Positions 49,527-59,109 of a stretch of 64,000 bases of DNA are shown here, one piece after another (positions within the stretch are counted from its first letter, which is position 1; each line of letters begins with the position of its first letter). Location: assembly GCA_963676865.2 (NCBI GenBank), contig CAXXSS010000001.1, positions 558,001 to 622,000 of the forward strand, given 5' to 3'. This DNA is from JAAYUD01 sp963676865 (lineage in GTDB: Bacteria; Bacteroidota; Bacteroidia; Bacteroidales; Bacteroidaceae). Under the pieces are notes generated by a model, which had not been told where the DNA came from, made no database searches, and saw nothing but the letters and a program-made list of their open reading frames with translations. Both the position numbers and the translations under genes were made by a program.

Positions 49527-52007
49527 ATGATTAATAACAAATCAAAAAGAACAATGCAAAATGCAATACCTGTTTTTGCATTCATTTCCAAAAAATCTAA
49601 AAAGTTCTGGACATGGTACAAAGGTCTCTATACAGGCAGCCCATGGTATAAAAAGCTTTCGGTCGGAATCCTTTCCTTCATGATTGTTTTCATGCTCTAT
49701 TTAGGAATGGTAGATTTGAATCTCTTTTGGCTGTTTGGCAAGTCGCCCAGTCTAAGTAGTATCCAGAATCCCGAGCAGCCGGTTGCTTCTGAAATATACA
49801 GTGCCGACGGAAAGCTCATTGGCAAATACTTCCGCGAAAACCGTATACCGGTAAAATATGAAGAGATTTCTCCCATACTAATCAAGACACTGATCACTAC
49901 CGAAGATGAGCGATTTTATCATCATTTCGGAATCGACTTCCAAGGTCTTTTTTCGGCCGCTAAAGACATGATGCATGGACGAAGCCGAGGAGCCAGCACC
50001 ATCACCCAGCAGTTGGTGAAGAACATGTTCAAAATCCGTTCACAATATTCGACCGGTATTTTAGGCATTCTGCCCGGTGTACGACTTATTATTCAGAAAT
50101 CCAAAGAATGGATCGATGCAATCAAAATCGAAATGTTCTATTCGAAGAAAGAGATTCTGACCATGTACCTCAACACGGTAGACTTCGGTAGCAATGCCTA
50201 TGGTATTAAAACGGCCGCAAAGACTTATTTCCATACCACTCCGTCACAAATCAACTACGAACAGGCAGCCGTATTGGTAGGTATGCTTAGAGCAACAACG
50301 TACTATAATCCCCGACTGAATCCGAAGAATTCATTGAAGCGGCGCAATGTAGTGCTCGAGAATCTAGTTACTCACAACGTGATCAGTCAACAGACCTGCG
50401 ATTCTCTAAAACAAATTCCTCTTAAGTTGAACTATGCCGTAGAAAGCAATTATGACGGCATCGCCCTTTACTTCCGCGAAGCGGTTGCAAACGAGCTATA
50501 TGCTTGGCTTAAAGATAATGATTTAGATCTATATAGCGACGGGCTCAAGATATATACCACCATCGACACCCGAATGCAAAAATATGCCGAAGAAGCTGTC
50601 GACGAAAAGATGCGACAGGTTCAAAAGAATTTCAACAGCCAATGGGGAAAGAAAAATCCATGGTGTGACGAACATCACAAGGAAATACCGAACTTCATAG
50701 AAGACTTGGCTAAGAAGACAATGGTATATAAATTATTGCAAACTAAATACAGCAATAATGGGGACTCTATTCATTACTACCTGAACAAACCTCATAAAGT
50801 CAGAATATTCTCTTACGACAAAGGAATGCACAACGAGACAATGAGCACGATGGACTCCATACGCTATATGGAACGCTTCATGCACTGCGGTTTTATTGCC
50901 ATAGAGCCACAAACGGGATATGTAAAAGCGTGGGTAGGCGATATTAATTTTGAAGCATGGAAATACGACAAGGTTACAGCAAAACGCCAACCGGGTTCCA
51001 CATTCAAGCTATTCGACTATACTGCTGCCATGAATCATGGAATGTCTCCTTGCGATACACGTGTGGATCATTACGTCCAATTAGACGTGCTAGATCATGG
51101 CAAACCCACCAAATGGGTTCCGGGTAATGCTAATGGTAACTATACCGGTCGCGAATATTCTTTGAAGGCCGCTTTTGCACAATCCATCAACACTATCGCC
51201 GTTCAAGTAGCCCAAGAGGTAGGCATTCATACAGTAGCCGAAACCGCTAAGGCAATGGGTATAAAAACGCCGTTAGAAGAGACTCCGGCATTAAGTTTAG
51301 GAGCTTCGGACGTTTCGCTCGAAGAGTTGGTCAACGCATACTCCACCGTCATTAACGATGGCAAAGCCCATGATCCTATCTTGGTAACAAAGATAGAAGA
51401 TCAGAGCGGAAAAACCATTTACGAAGCAAGTGATACCCAAACGCAAGTGATTCCCTACGAATCGGCGTTCCTCATGCAAGAAATGCTGAAAGGCGGACTC
51501 ACCGAACCGGGTGGCACAACGCAAGCTTTATGGGAATACGTTTCGCCTTACACTCGAGAGACTGAATTTGGCGGCAAAACCGGTACCTCACAAAATCATT
51601 CCGATGCATGGTTTGTCGGTGTCACTCCTCACTTGGTTGCCGGTGCTTGGGTCGGCGCGGAGCATCGAAGCATTCACTTCCAGACAGGAGCTTATGGTCA
51701 AGGTAGCCGAACGGCACTGCCCGTGTATGGCTACTTCATGCAACGTGTATTGTCCGATCCGTCTCTAGCCCAATATAAAGGCAAATTCCCCAAACCGAAA
51801 CAGACTATAACAAGAGATTATAATTGCCAGAGCGTTTACTATAACAACAAAAACGACTCAACTTCAGTCAATCTGGACGACAGCTTGGTTAATACGGGAG
51901 GCGGCAATGAAGTGGATTTAGGCGAACCGGTACCACCCGAAGGAGTAAAGAATACAAAAGAGAAAAAGGAGAAAAAAGAGAAGGACAATAAAGAAGTCAT
52001 ATTATGA
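49527..52007 (+). CDS. Class A penicillin-binding protein (PBP1A type)
   Basis: An 826-aa bifunctional peptidoglycan synthase. A single membrane anchor lies near residues 47-70. The glycosyltransferase domain shows TTEDERFYHHFGIDFQG (catalytic Glu), RGASTITQQLVKN and EIFYSKKEILTMYLN-type segments; the transpeptidase has GSTFKLFDYTAAM (SxxK), SINTIAVQ (SxN) and GGKTGTSQNHSD (KTGT). The C-terminal tail is Lys/Glu-rich and low in complexity. It elongates and cross-links glycan strands in the periplasm. Confidence 0.96.
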   Translation: MINNKSKRTMQNAIPVFAFISKKSKKFWTWYKGLYTGSPWYKKLSVGILSFMIVFMLYLGMVDLNLFWLFGKSPSLSSIQNPEQPVASEIYSADGKLIGKYFRENRIPVKYEEISPILIKTLITTEDERFYHHFGIDFQGLFSAAKDMMHGRSRGASTITQQLVKNMFKIRSQYSTGILGILPGVRLIIQKSKEWIDAIKIEMFYSKKEILTMYLNTVDFGSNAYGIKTAAKTYFHTTPSQINYEQAAVLVGMLRATTYYNPRLNPKNSLKRRNVVLENLVTHNVISQQTCDSLKQIPLKLNYAVESNYDGIALYFREAVANELYAWLKDNDLDLYSDGLKIYTTIDTRMQKYAEEAVDEKMRQVQKNFNSQWGKKNPWCDEHHKEIPNFIEDLAKKTMVYKLLQTKYSNNGDSIHYYLNKPHKVRIFSYDKGMHNETMSTMDSIRYMERFMHCGFIAIEPQTGYVKAWVGDINFEAWKYDKVTAKRQPGSTFKLFDYTAAMNHGMSPCDTRVDHYVQLDVLDHGKPTKWVPGNANGNYTGREYSLKAAFAQSINTIAVQVAQEVGIHTVAETAKAMGIKTPLEETPALSLGASDVSLEELVNAYSTVINDGKAHDPILVTKIEDQSGKTIYEASDTQTQVIPYESAFLMQEMLKGGLTEPGGTTQALWEYVSPYTRETEFGGKTGTSQNHSDAWFVGVTPHLVAGAWVGAEHRSIHFQTGAYGQGSRTALPVYGYFMQRVLSDPSLAQYKGKFPKPKQTITRDYNCQSVYYNNKNDSTSVNLDDSLVNTGGGNEVDLGEPVPPEGVKNTKEKKEKKEKDNKEVIL

Positions 52008-52050
52008 CATCAACACTTTTCTTCGGACAATATAGCCGATAAAAGAAATC

Positions 52051-52085
52051 AAAAGTAGCAACACCTTTATGATGTTGCTACTTTT
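52051..52085. terminator. Bidirectional terminator
   Basis: AAAAGTAGCAACA and TGTTGCTACTTTT form a perfect 13-bp stem with a 9-base loop, with A-run before and T-run after. It serves both the PBP gene and the convergent kinase-like gene. Confidence 0.9.
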
Positions 52086-52710
52086 TTATCTTCATTCTTT
52101 CTTGAACAAAATCGAATAAGAAATCGACAGTCTTGTCTATGCCGAAAACAGAAGAATTGATACACAAATCATAAGAATCGGCAGCGCCCCAAATCTTCGC
52201 AGAATAATAATTATAATAATCGGCACGCCTTTTATCACACCTTTCAATAGCCGTTTTTGCAGCTTCGGCCGAGATGTTGCGCTTAGCACAAATTCGAGCA
52301 ATACGATCGTCAAAACGGGCCGTAATAAAAAGATTCGTATGACGAGGATTGTCTCGCAATATATAATCGGCACACCGTCCCATAAAAATACAAGACTTCG
52401 TCGCAGCAATCATACGAATCACATCACTCTGAATTTTGAAAAGAGAGTTATTGCTCAACATACTGGCACTTGGCGCAGCACCTTCAACGAAAGCAAGGTG
52501 CAGATTCGAAAGAGTTCCAAACATTCCTTGAGAAGCCTCTTCATCGGCCCTTTCAAAAAACTCCTTGCAAAGACCACTTTTTTCGGATGCCAGATTGATA
52601 AGCTCATTGTCATACAAATCAATGCCTAAGCGAGCGGCAAGCTTCTCTCCTATTTCATGTCCGCCACTTCCCAGCTGACGGCCAATGTTGATGATATAAT
52701 TCTCATTCAT
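52078..52710 (-). CDS. Cytidylate-kinase-like family protein
   Basis: A 210-aa P-loop-type protein: MNENYIINIGRQLGSGGHEIGEKLAARLGIDLYDNELI resembles the cytidylate kinase-like family, where GRQLGSGG replaces the canonical Walker A. Later CIFMGRCADYIL and RFDDRIARICAKRN match the lid and nucleotide-binding arginines. True CMP kinase activity is not certain; this family is separate from the housekeeping Cmk. Its -7 element TAAGTTTG (reverse of 52738-52745) lies about 28 bases upstream of the ATG. Confidence 0.88.
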   Translation of the reverse strand: MNENYIINIGRQLGSGGHEIGEKLAARLGIDLYDNELINLASEKSGLCKEFFERADEEASQGMFGTLSNLHLAFVEGAAPSASMLSNNSLFKIQSDVIRMIAATKSCIFMGRCADYILRDNPRHTNLFITARFDDRIARICAKRNISAEAAKTAIERCDKRRADYYNYYSAKIWGAADSYDLCINSSVFGIDKTVDFLFDFVQERMKIKK

Positions 52711-52950
52711 AGTTTTTCGTCCTCAGATTATCTCATGCAAACTTAAATTTAAATTTCGACTTTTACAAGTTTCAACCTTATTTTATTTGCCTCCACTTCT
52801 GGCAATATATACGATGCAGATTTTTGAAGTCTCCATTGTTCATCTATATTTGACATGGAAGGCAAACATGCTTTAGGGCTGGCTATACCTGCATACCACT
52901 CACGCTTTTTTAGAAAAAAGTCTTGCATCGGGGCGAAATAGTGCATGAGT

Positions 52951-53236
52951 GTTAAAAAAGGAATCAATGAGGCCGCCGAAATGCAAAATGACCCTCGTAA
53001 AGCAATCGATTGGCCTTCGGAAGTGGAAAATGCAGCGACAATTGCAATCAATTGGGGTCGGGAAATGCAAAATGCACTGCATATTGGTCCGCTGGGGCTT
53101 TGAAAGTTAAAAATGCACTACATATTTGGTTTCCTTTAACCCAGCGGTCAAATCGGCGGTGCATATTTGGCTTTCGTTAACCAAATGATTGCAATCGGAG
53201 GCTCAAAAACCATTTCCAAACCCCAATCGATATGAA
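52951..53236. repeat. Composite intergenic repeat, copy B (inverted relative to copy A)
   Basis: The complement of this stretch matches 12565-12908: two GGTTAA(C/A)G...CCAAATATG modules, the linker TTTTTAACTTTC, and three GCATTTTGCA...CCAAT(C/T)GATTGC modules, ending at the shared word GAGTGTTAAAA. It lacks one of the three GGTTAA modules of copy A. The two copies are 40 kb apart in opposite orientation. Confidence 0.85.
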
Positions 53237-53482
53237 AACGCACTCTCGACAATGCGACATACTAACCAGAATAGCGTTTGCGCAAAAAAACGACCGCACG
53301 GTGAACAAATGGACTCACTCCTTGAAAGAGCGACAACAAAAAACAGAAGAATGAAACCCAATCTTTGTGCTATTTCGGAAGAATAAAGCAGTTGTAAGTT
53401 ACAAATATTTATCAACTGTTATAAATTAAAATATAATTATCCGATTTTCATAAAAAGAGTATCACACTTACATATCATTTTG

Positions 53483-53490
53483 TATATTTG
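53483..53490 (+). promoter_or_regulatory. Promoter -7 element for mutA-mutB
   Basis: TATATTTG, 77 bases before the mutA ATG; no clear -33 TTTG. Confidence 0.5.
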
Positions 53491-53567
53491 TGGTCGGTTA
53501 TGAAAAATACTTCAAGCCAAAAACGGCTTTGAATAAACCTTTTACAAAATTTTTATTTAGATAAACT

Positions 53568-55463
53568 ATGGCAGATAAAAAAGAAAAACTCTTCTCGGAA
53601 TTTCCATCCGTCTCTACCGAAGAATGGCTTGCGAAAATCCAGGTTGACCTAAAAGGCGCCGACTTCGAGAAGAAACTCGTTTGGAAAACAAATGAAGGAT
53701 TCAAAGTACAACCCTTCTACCGAATGGAAGACCTCAAGGACTTGAAGTCTATCGATTCTCTTCCCGGTGAATTCCCCTACTTGAGAGGTACCAAAAAGGA
53801 TAGTAACCTTTGGCTAGTGCGTCAAGACATCGTTGTAGACGATGCCGCAGCAGCCAACTCCAAAGCATTAGGCATTCTTAATAAAGGCATCGACTCGCTG
53901 GGTTTCAAAATTAAAGGCAAAAGTCTGAATCCCGAACTGATCGAGACATTGCTGAAAGACATATGCGCCGAATGTGTGGAATTGAACTTCTCCACGTGCC
54001 CCAACAAAGTAGTAGAACTGGCCCAAATACTCGTAGACTATTTCAAGAAAAAAGGATACGACCTATCCAAGCTGATCGGCTCGGTAGAATACGACCATTT
54101 CAATGTGATGTTGAAGAAAGGCAAAGAGAAAGAAGATTTCGTGCAAACGTGCAAACAATTGCTCGACATCACAGCCGAGCTTCCCAAATATCGTACCTTT
54201 ACCGTTCATGCCAACTCACTGACCAATGCCGGTGCTTATATTTATCAGGAATTGGGATATGCTTTGGCTTGGGGTAACGAATATCTACGCCAACTGACAG
54301 ATGCCGGACTTCCTGCTGCTGCCGTTGCCAAGAAAATTAAATTCGTAATGGGCGTCAGCACCAATTACTTCATGGAAATTGCCAAATTCCGTGCTGCCCG
54401 TACATTATGGGCCAACATCGTAGCTTCTTACAATCCCGAATGTCATGGCGAATGCAAGAATCAGGGTGCCAATGGCGAATGCCGTTGTGCTGCCAAAATG
54501 AAGATTCACGCCGAGACATCACAATACAATCAAACGGTATTCGACTCGTACGTGAACTTGCTCCGTTCGCAAACGGAAGCGATGAGCGCCGCACTTGCCG
54601 GAGTAGATTCCATGACCCTTGTTCCGTTTGACAAAGCATACAAGGAACCGGATGAATTCTCGGAACACCTGGCCCGCAACCAACAATTATTGTTGAAAGA
54701 AGAGTCGCACTTCGATAAGGTAGTCGATCCCGCCGGCGGTTCATGGTATATAGAGACACTGACGGCATCTATCGCCCGCGAAGGTTGGAAACAATTCCTC
54801 TCGGTATGCGAAGATGGCGGTTTCGAGACAGCCGTACGTAGCGGAAAAGTGCAAGAGGCCATCAACACGAGCAACAAAGCTCGTCACACAGCATTTGCCA
54901 AACGCCGCGAGACATTGCTCGGAACCAACCAGTTCCCCAACTTCAACGAGACGGCAGCCGATAAGGTCGTAGAAAACACGGCTTGTCACTGTGGTTGCGC
55001 TGCAGAAGAGAAAACAATAGACACACTGAATACCAAACGCCTGGCTGATGAATTTGAGGCACTTCGCCTCGCTACCGAGAAATCGGCTCATCGCCCCAAG
55101 GCATTCATGCTTACTATCGGTAATTTGGCCATGCGCCAAGCCCGTGCTCAATTTTCTTGTAACTTCTTGGCTTGCGCCGGATACGAAGTGGTAGACAATC
55201 TGGGATTCGATACAGTAGAAGCCGGAGTTGAAGCTGCCATGGAAGCCAAAGCCGACATCGTTGTACTGTGTTCGAGCGACGACGAATATACCGAATATGC
55301 AGTTCCCGCACTCAAGGCAGTAGCCAACCGTGCTATCTTTATCGTTGCCGGATCTCCAGCCTGCATGGAAGACTTGAAGAAAGAAGGAGTAGAAAACTTC
55401 ATCCATGTACGTTGTGACGTATTAGAGACATTAAAAGAATACAACGCTAAATTATTGAAGTAA
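53568..55463 (+). CDS. mutA: Methylmalonyl-CoA mutase small subunit
   Basis: A 631-aa beta subunit. The N-terminal barrel matches mutase small subunits (FPSVSTEEWLAKIQVDLKGADFEKKLVWKTNEGFKVQPFY, VMGVSTNYFMEIAKFRAARTLWANIV), and the C-terminal flavodoxin-like domain lacks the DxHxxG cobalamin-binding motif, as expected for the non-catalytic subunit. An extra Cys-rich insert (NPECHGECKNQGANGECRC and later ACHCGCAAEE) is visible. With MutB it interconverts succinyl-CoA and methylmalonyl-CoA on the way to propionate. MutB follows after 1 base. Confidence 0.96.
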   Translation: MADKKEKLFSEFPSVSTEEWLAKIQVDLKGADFEKKLVWKTNEGFKVQPFYRMEDLKDLKSIDSLPGEFPYLRGTKKDSNLWLVRQDIVVDDAAAANSKALGILNKGIDSLGFKIKGKSLNPELIETLLKDICAECVELNFSTCPNKVVELAQILVDYFKKKGYDLSKLIGSVEYDHFNVMLKKGKEKEDFVQTCKQLLDITAELPKYRTFTVHANSLTNAGAYIYQELGYALAWGNEYLRQLTDAGLPAAAVAKKIKFVMGVSTNYFMEIAKFRAARTLWANIVASYNPECHGECKNQGANGECRCAAKMKIHAETSQYNQTVFDSYVNLLRSQTEAMSAALAGVDSMTLVPFDKAYKEPDEFSEHLARNQQLLLKEESHFDKVVDPAGGSWYIETLTASIAREGWKQFLSVCEDGGFETAVRSGKVQEAINTSNKARHTAFAKRRETLLGTNQFPNFNETAADKVVENTACHCGCAAEEKTIDTLNTKRLADEFEALRLATEKSAHRPKAFMLTIGNLAMRQARAQFSCNFLACAGYEVVDNLGFDTVEAGVEAAMEAKADIVVLCSSDDEYTEYAVPALKAVANRAIFIVAGSPACMEDLKKEGVENFIHVRCDVLETLKEYNAKLLK

Positions 55464-55464
55464 G

Positions 55465-57609
55465 ATGAAACCAGATTTTAAAAACATAGATATAAACGAA
55501 GCTTTCAAACCGGCCGACGGGATGGCATGGCAGAAAGCAAACGGAATTGAAGAGAACTGGGAAACACCCGAACACATCGGCGTGAAACCGGTATATACAA
55601 AAGAAGACCTTGAAGGTATGGAACACCTCGACTATTCGGCCGGTATTCCTCCCTATCTGCGTGGTCCGTACTCTATGATGTATCCGTTCCGCCCGTGGAC
55701 CATCCGCCAGTATGCAGGTTTCTCTACGGCCGAAGAATCAAACGCATTCTATCGCCGCAACTTGGCTTCGGGACAAAAAGGTTTGTCCGTAGCATTCGAC
55801 TTGGCTACCCACCGTGGCTACGACCCCGATCATCCACGTGTAGTGGGCGACGTAGGCAAAGCCGGCGTATCTATCTGCTGTCTCGACAACATGAAAGTGC
55901 TGTTCGACGGTATTCCATTGAACAAGATGTCCGTATCAATGACAATGAACGGTGCCGTATTGCCTATCATGGCATTCTATATCTGCGCCGGTCTTGACCA
56001 AGGAGCCAAATTGGAAGAAATGGCAGGTACGATCCAAAACGATATTCTGAAAGAGTTCATGGTGCGCAACACCTATATTTATCCACCGGCATTTTCGATG
56101 CGGATTATCTCGGACATCTTTGAATATACATCGCAGAAGATGCCCAAATTCAACTCCATCTCCATATCGGGCTACCACATGCAAGAAGCCGGTGCTACAG
56201 CCGACATCGAACTGGCCTATACACTTGCCGACGGTTTGGAATACCTACGTGCCGGTGTGAAAGCAGGTATCGACATCGATGCTTTCGCTCCCCGCTTGTC
56301 GTTCTTCTGGGCGATAGGTACCAACCACTTCATGGAAATTGCCAAAATGCGTGCAGCACGTATGCTGTGGGCAAAGATTGTGAAACAATTCAATCCGAAG
56401 AATTCAAAATCTCTTGCACTTCGTACACACTGCCAGACATCGGGTTGGTCGCTCACCGAGCAAGACCCCTATAATAACATAGGCCGTACCTGCATCGAAG
56501 CAATGGCAGCCGCATTGGGACATACCCAATCGTTGCACACCAACGCACTCGACGAGGCCATTGCACTGCCTACCGATTTTTCGGCCCGCATTGCCCGCAA
56601 TACTCAGATTTACATTCAAGACGAAACATACGTATGCAAAGGTATCGACCCATGGGGCGGTTCGTACTATGTAGAGTCTCTGACCAACGAACTGGTTCAT
56701 AAGGCATGGGAGCATATTCAAGAAGTTGAAAAGCTGGGCGGTATGGCCAAGGCTATCGAATCGGGTATTCCTAAAATGCGTATCGAAGAAGCGGCAGCCC
56801 GCACTCAGGCTCGTATTGATAGCGGTTCGCAGACCATCGTAGGTGTGAACAAATATCGTTTGGGCAAAGAAGCTCCTATCGATATTCTGGAAATCGACAA
56901 CACAGCCGTTCGCGACGAACAGATTGAGACATTGAATAAAGTTCGTACCCGCCGTGACGAAAAGAATGTCAAGGAAGCTCTCGAAGCCATCACCAAGAGT
57001 GTAGAAACCGGCGAAGGCAACTTGCTCGACTTGGCAGTGAAAGCTGCACACATCGGCGCAACCCTAGGCGAGATTTCAATGGCATGCGAGAAAATAGCAG
57101 GACGTTATAAAGCAGTAATCAGAACAATTTCAGGCGTGTATTCATCAGAAAGCAAAAACGACAAGAGTTTCAAGGAAGCCTGCGAACTTTGCGACAGGTT
57201 TGCAAAGCAAGAAGGACGTCGTCCGCGTATCATGATAGCCAAAATGGGGCAAGACGGTCACGACCGTGGTGCCAAAGTCGTAGCAACCGGTTATGCCGAC
57301 TGCGGATTCGACGTTGATATGGGACCGTTATTCCAAACTCCCGAAGAGGCTGCTCGCGAAGCAGTAGAGAATGATGTTCACGTAGTCGGCGTTTCATCGT
57401 TGGCTGCAGGTCACAAAACATTGGTTCCGCAAATCATCGCCGAACTCAAGAAGTTGGGACGCCCCGACATTATTGTCATCGCAGGTGGTGTGATTCCGAC
57501 ACAAGACTACGACTTCCTCTACAAAGCAGGAGTTGCAGGAATCTTCGGCCCCGGTACTAATGTATCAAAGTGTGCTTGTGATATTCTTCACATTCTTCTA
57601 GGAGAATAA
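55465..57609 (+). CDS. mutB: Methylmalonyl-CoA mutase large subunit, B12-dependent
   Basis: A 714-aa catalytic subunit. The substrate barrel carries PWTIRQYAGFSTAEESNAFYRRNLASGQKGLSVAFDLATHRGYD and SISGYHMQEAGAT; the C-terminal cobalamin domain has AKMGQDGHDRGAKVVATGYAD (the His that ligates cobalt), followed by VVGVSSLAAGHKTL and VIAGGVIP. The pair mutA-mutB ends in a strong terminator, so it forms its own operon. It indicates succinate-propionate fermentation with B12 dependence. Confidence 0.97.
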   Translation: MKPDFKNIDINEAFKPADGMAWQKANGIEENWETPEHIGVKPVYTKEDLEGMEHLDYSAGIPPYLRGPYSMMYPFRPWTIRQYAGFSTAEESNAFYRRNLASGQKGLSVAFDLATHRGYDPDHPRVVGDVGKAGVSICCLDNMKVLFDGIPLNKMSVSMTMNGAVLPIMAFYICAGLDQGAKLEEMAGTIQNDILKEFMVRNTYIYPPAFSMRIISDIFEYTSQKMPKFNSISISGYHMQEAGATADIELAYTLADGLEYLRAGVKAGIDIDAFAPRLSFFWAIGTNHFMEIAKMRAARMLWAKIVKQFNPKNSKSLALRTHCQTSGWSLTEQDPYNNIGRTCIEAMAAALGHTQSLHTNALDEAIALPTDFSARIARNTQIYIQDETYVCKGIDPWGGSYYVESLTNELVHKAWEHIQEVEKLGGMAKAIESGIPKMRIEEAAARTQARIDSGSQTIVGVNKYRLGKEAPIDILEIDNTAVRDEQIETLNKVRTRRDEKNVKEALEAITKSVETGEGNLLDLAVKAAHIGATLGEISMACEKIAGRYKAVIRTISGVYSSESKNDKSFKEACELCDRFAKQEGRRPRIMIAKMGQDGHDRGAKVVATGYADCGFDVDMGPLFQTPEEAAREAVENDVHVVGVSSLAAGHKTLVPQIIAELKKLGRPDIIVIAGGVIPTQDYDFLYKAGVAGIFGPGTNVSKCACDILHILLGE

Positions 57610-57633
57610 AAAGAATACTCCACATATATAATT

Positions 57634-57674
57634 AAAAAGAGAGCGCTGAAGCAAAACTTCAGCGCTCTCTTTTT
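57634..57674 (+). terminator. Intrinsic terminator of mutA-mutB
   Basis: A perfect 18-bp stem (AAAAAGAGAGCGCTGAAG and complement) with a 5-base loop. Symmetric, so it also ends the convergent operon from the right. Confidence 0.93.
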
Positions 57675-57715
57675 AATATATAAAGAAGGAATTAATTATC
57701 CCGAAAGATAAAACT

Positions 57716-59095
57716 CTATTTAAGCAGTTTATCCAGTAGCGGTATCAACGAACTATCACTTGGACGTAAGGCATCAGCCGAATTGATCGTACCATCAGGA
57801 TTAATCATTATAAAACGGGGAATGGCAGCGATGCCCCAGTCTTTGCTGATCTTCTCATTTTGTTCCTTATCGGCTATAAACTGCGGCCATGCAGGAGCAT
57901 CGTCGGTTATCATCTTTTTCCACGCCTCGACATTGGTATCAAGAGATACGCTAATAAACTGAATATTCGGATTATCTTTATAATGCTCTACGAGTTTTGC
58001 CAAATGAGGAATCTCGGCTTTGCAAGGACCACACCATGTAGCCCAAAAATCAACATAAAGCAATTTGCCTTTGTAATCGGAGAAGCGGTGTAGCTTTCCA
58101 TCCTTATCGGCAAACTCATCGTCGGGGGCTACCGTTCCAGCCTTTGTATTCTTCATAGCCTCTATTTTATAGCTATAGGCTTTGACAATCTCACTATCGC
58201 CCACCGCTTTGTAGGGCACCCAAAACTTATCGATATCATCGCCCGCACAGCGTTGTGTTACGTAATTGAGAATCGCCATTTCGAGCGATTTCTTTATTTC
58301 GGCATTCTTCAAATACTTATTAGCCACTTTCACAAACTCAATCCCATAAGTAGCCGGATCATCATCGTACTTACTCGATACCTTGCCACGCACAAAAGTA
58401 GAGATAAGCGAATAGCTTTCGTATTCGGGATCATTCAAATCGATGCTTCCAAGCAATTTCTGGAATGCCTCGTCGGCGATAACGTCTATATCCTTGGACC
58501 GGTCATAGCACCTCATCAACGCAAGGCGATTGCGAAGATACTCGCATTCATTCATCAGCTTTATTTGAGGTATCAACTCTTTTTCTTTCAGCTTATTTAT
58601 CATGACAGCAAAGTCAGCATGATACTTATCGAGCATTGTCAATTTGTTGTCATAATTTGCCAATATCTCGTTTTGATCTCCTGTGAGAGAAAAATATTTG
58701 GGATACGAATAGCCATCATTAAAAGCATCAAGCAAGCGACAAACATCACTCCCATCTCCACTATATTCCGATACAACCTTTCCTTGCTTTTGCAGAACTT
58801 TTATTTTTAATGTTTTCCCCCTTTTCAGAAAAGCCGTTACCACTTTTTGGTTAAATCCCATCAGGTAACGGAAGTAACCATTCGGTAGGGTATCATTATA
58901 AACATAATTGCCCTTTGCATCAAACTGAGGCTGAAACATTCTTGGACCTTTGTCTTTGATCGCAGGAATAGCAATCAACGTTCTTTTTTGTAAAGCTGTA
59001 TCGGCTACATTCAGTTTCAGTAGTTGCGCCTGTACAACACAAGGTGCCGCCATAAGTATACTTACGAAAAGGACGGCTAATTTTCTTTTTTTCAT
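57716..59095 (-). CDS. Periplasmic TlpA/AhpC-TSA-type thioredoxin
   Basis: A 459-aa exported protein (MKKRKLAVLFVSILMAAPCVVQAQ, signal cut after AQA-like site). Residues 25-310 form a helical and beta N-domain of the kind seen in Bacteroidetes thioredoxin-like lipoproteins. The C-terminal 145 residues are a TlpA fold: FSDYKGKLLYVDFWATWCGPCKAEIPHL with CxxC near residue 355, and WGIAAIPRFIMI with the cis-Pro. Last gene of the SusCD operon, 14 bases after the TraB-like gene. It probably keeps an exported partner reduced. Confidence 0.9.
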   Translation of the reverse strand: MKKRKLAVLFVSILMAAPCVVQAQLLKLNVADTALQKRTLIAIPAIKDKGPRMFQPQFDAKGNYVYNDTLPNGYFRYLMGFNQKVVTAFLKRGKTLKIKVLQKQGKVVSEYSGDGSDVCRLLDAFNDGYSYPKYFSLTGDQNEILANYDNKLTMLDKYHADFAVMINKLKEKELIPQIKLMNECEYLRNRLALMRCYDRSKDIDVIADEAFQKLLGSIDLNDPEYESYSLISTFVRGKVSSKYDDDPATYGIEFVKVANKYLKNAEIKKSLEMAILNYVTQRCAGDDIDKFWVPYKAVGDSEIVKAYSYKIEAMKNTKAGTVAPDDEFADKDGKLHRFSDYKGKLLYVDFWATWCGPCKAEIPHLAKLVEHYKDNPNIQFISVSLDTNVEAWKKMITDDAPAWPQFIADKEQNEKISKDWGIAAIPRFIMINPDGTINSADALRPSDSSLIPLLDKLLK

Positions 59096-59109
59096 TATTA
59101 CGAATCTTT

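Larger units (their letters stand above)
52711..53567. other. Gene-free stretch with repeat copy B
   Basis: About 860 bases. It contains the kinase-like gene promoter, the composite repeat copy B (52951-53236), and the mutA promoter near 53483. Short frames at 52749-52946 (minus) and 53189-53386 (plus) are doubtful and partly made of repeat sequence. Confidence 0.55.

Noticed and set aside
52749..52946. Minus-strand ORF of about 66 codons next to repeat copy B
   Set aside because: Composition is acceptable but no family, no ribosome-binding context and the start lies at the repeat edge. Could be real; not supported enough.
53189..53386. Plus-strand 65-codon ORF
   Set aside because: Starts within repeat copy B and has random-looking composition.
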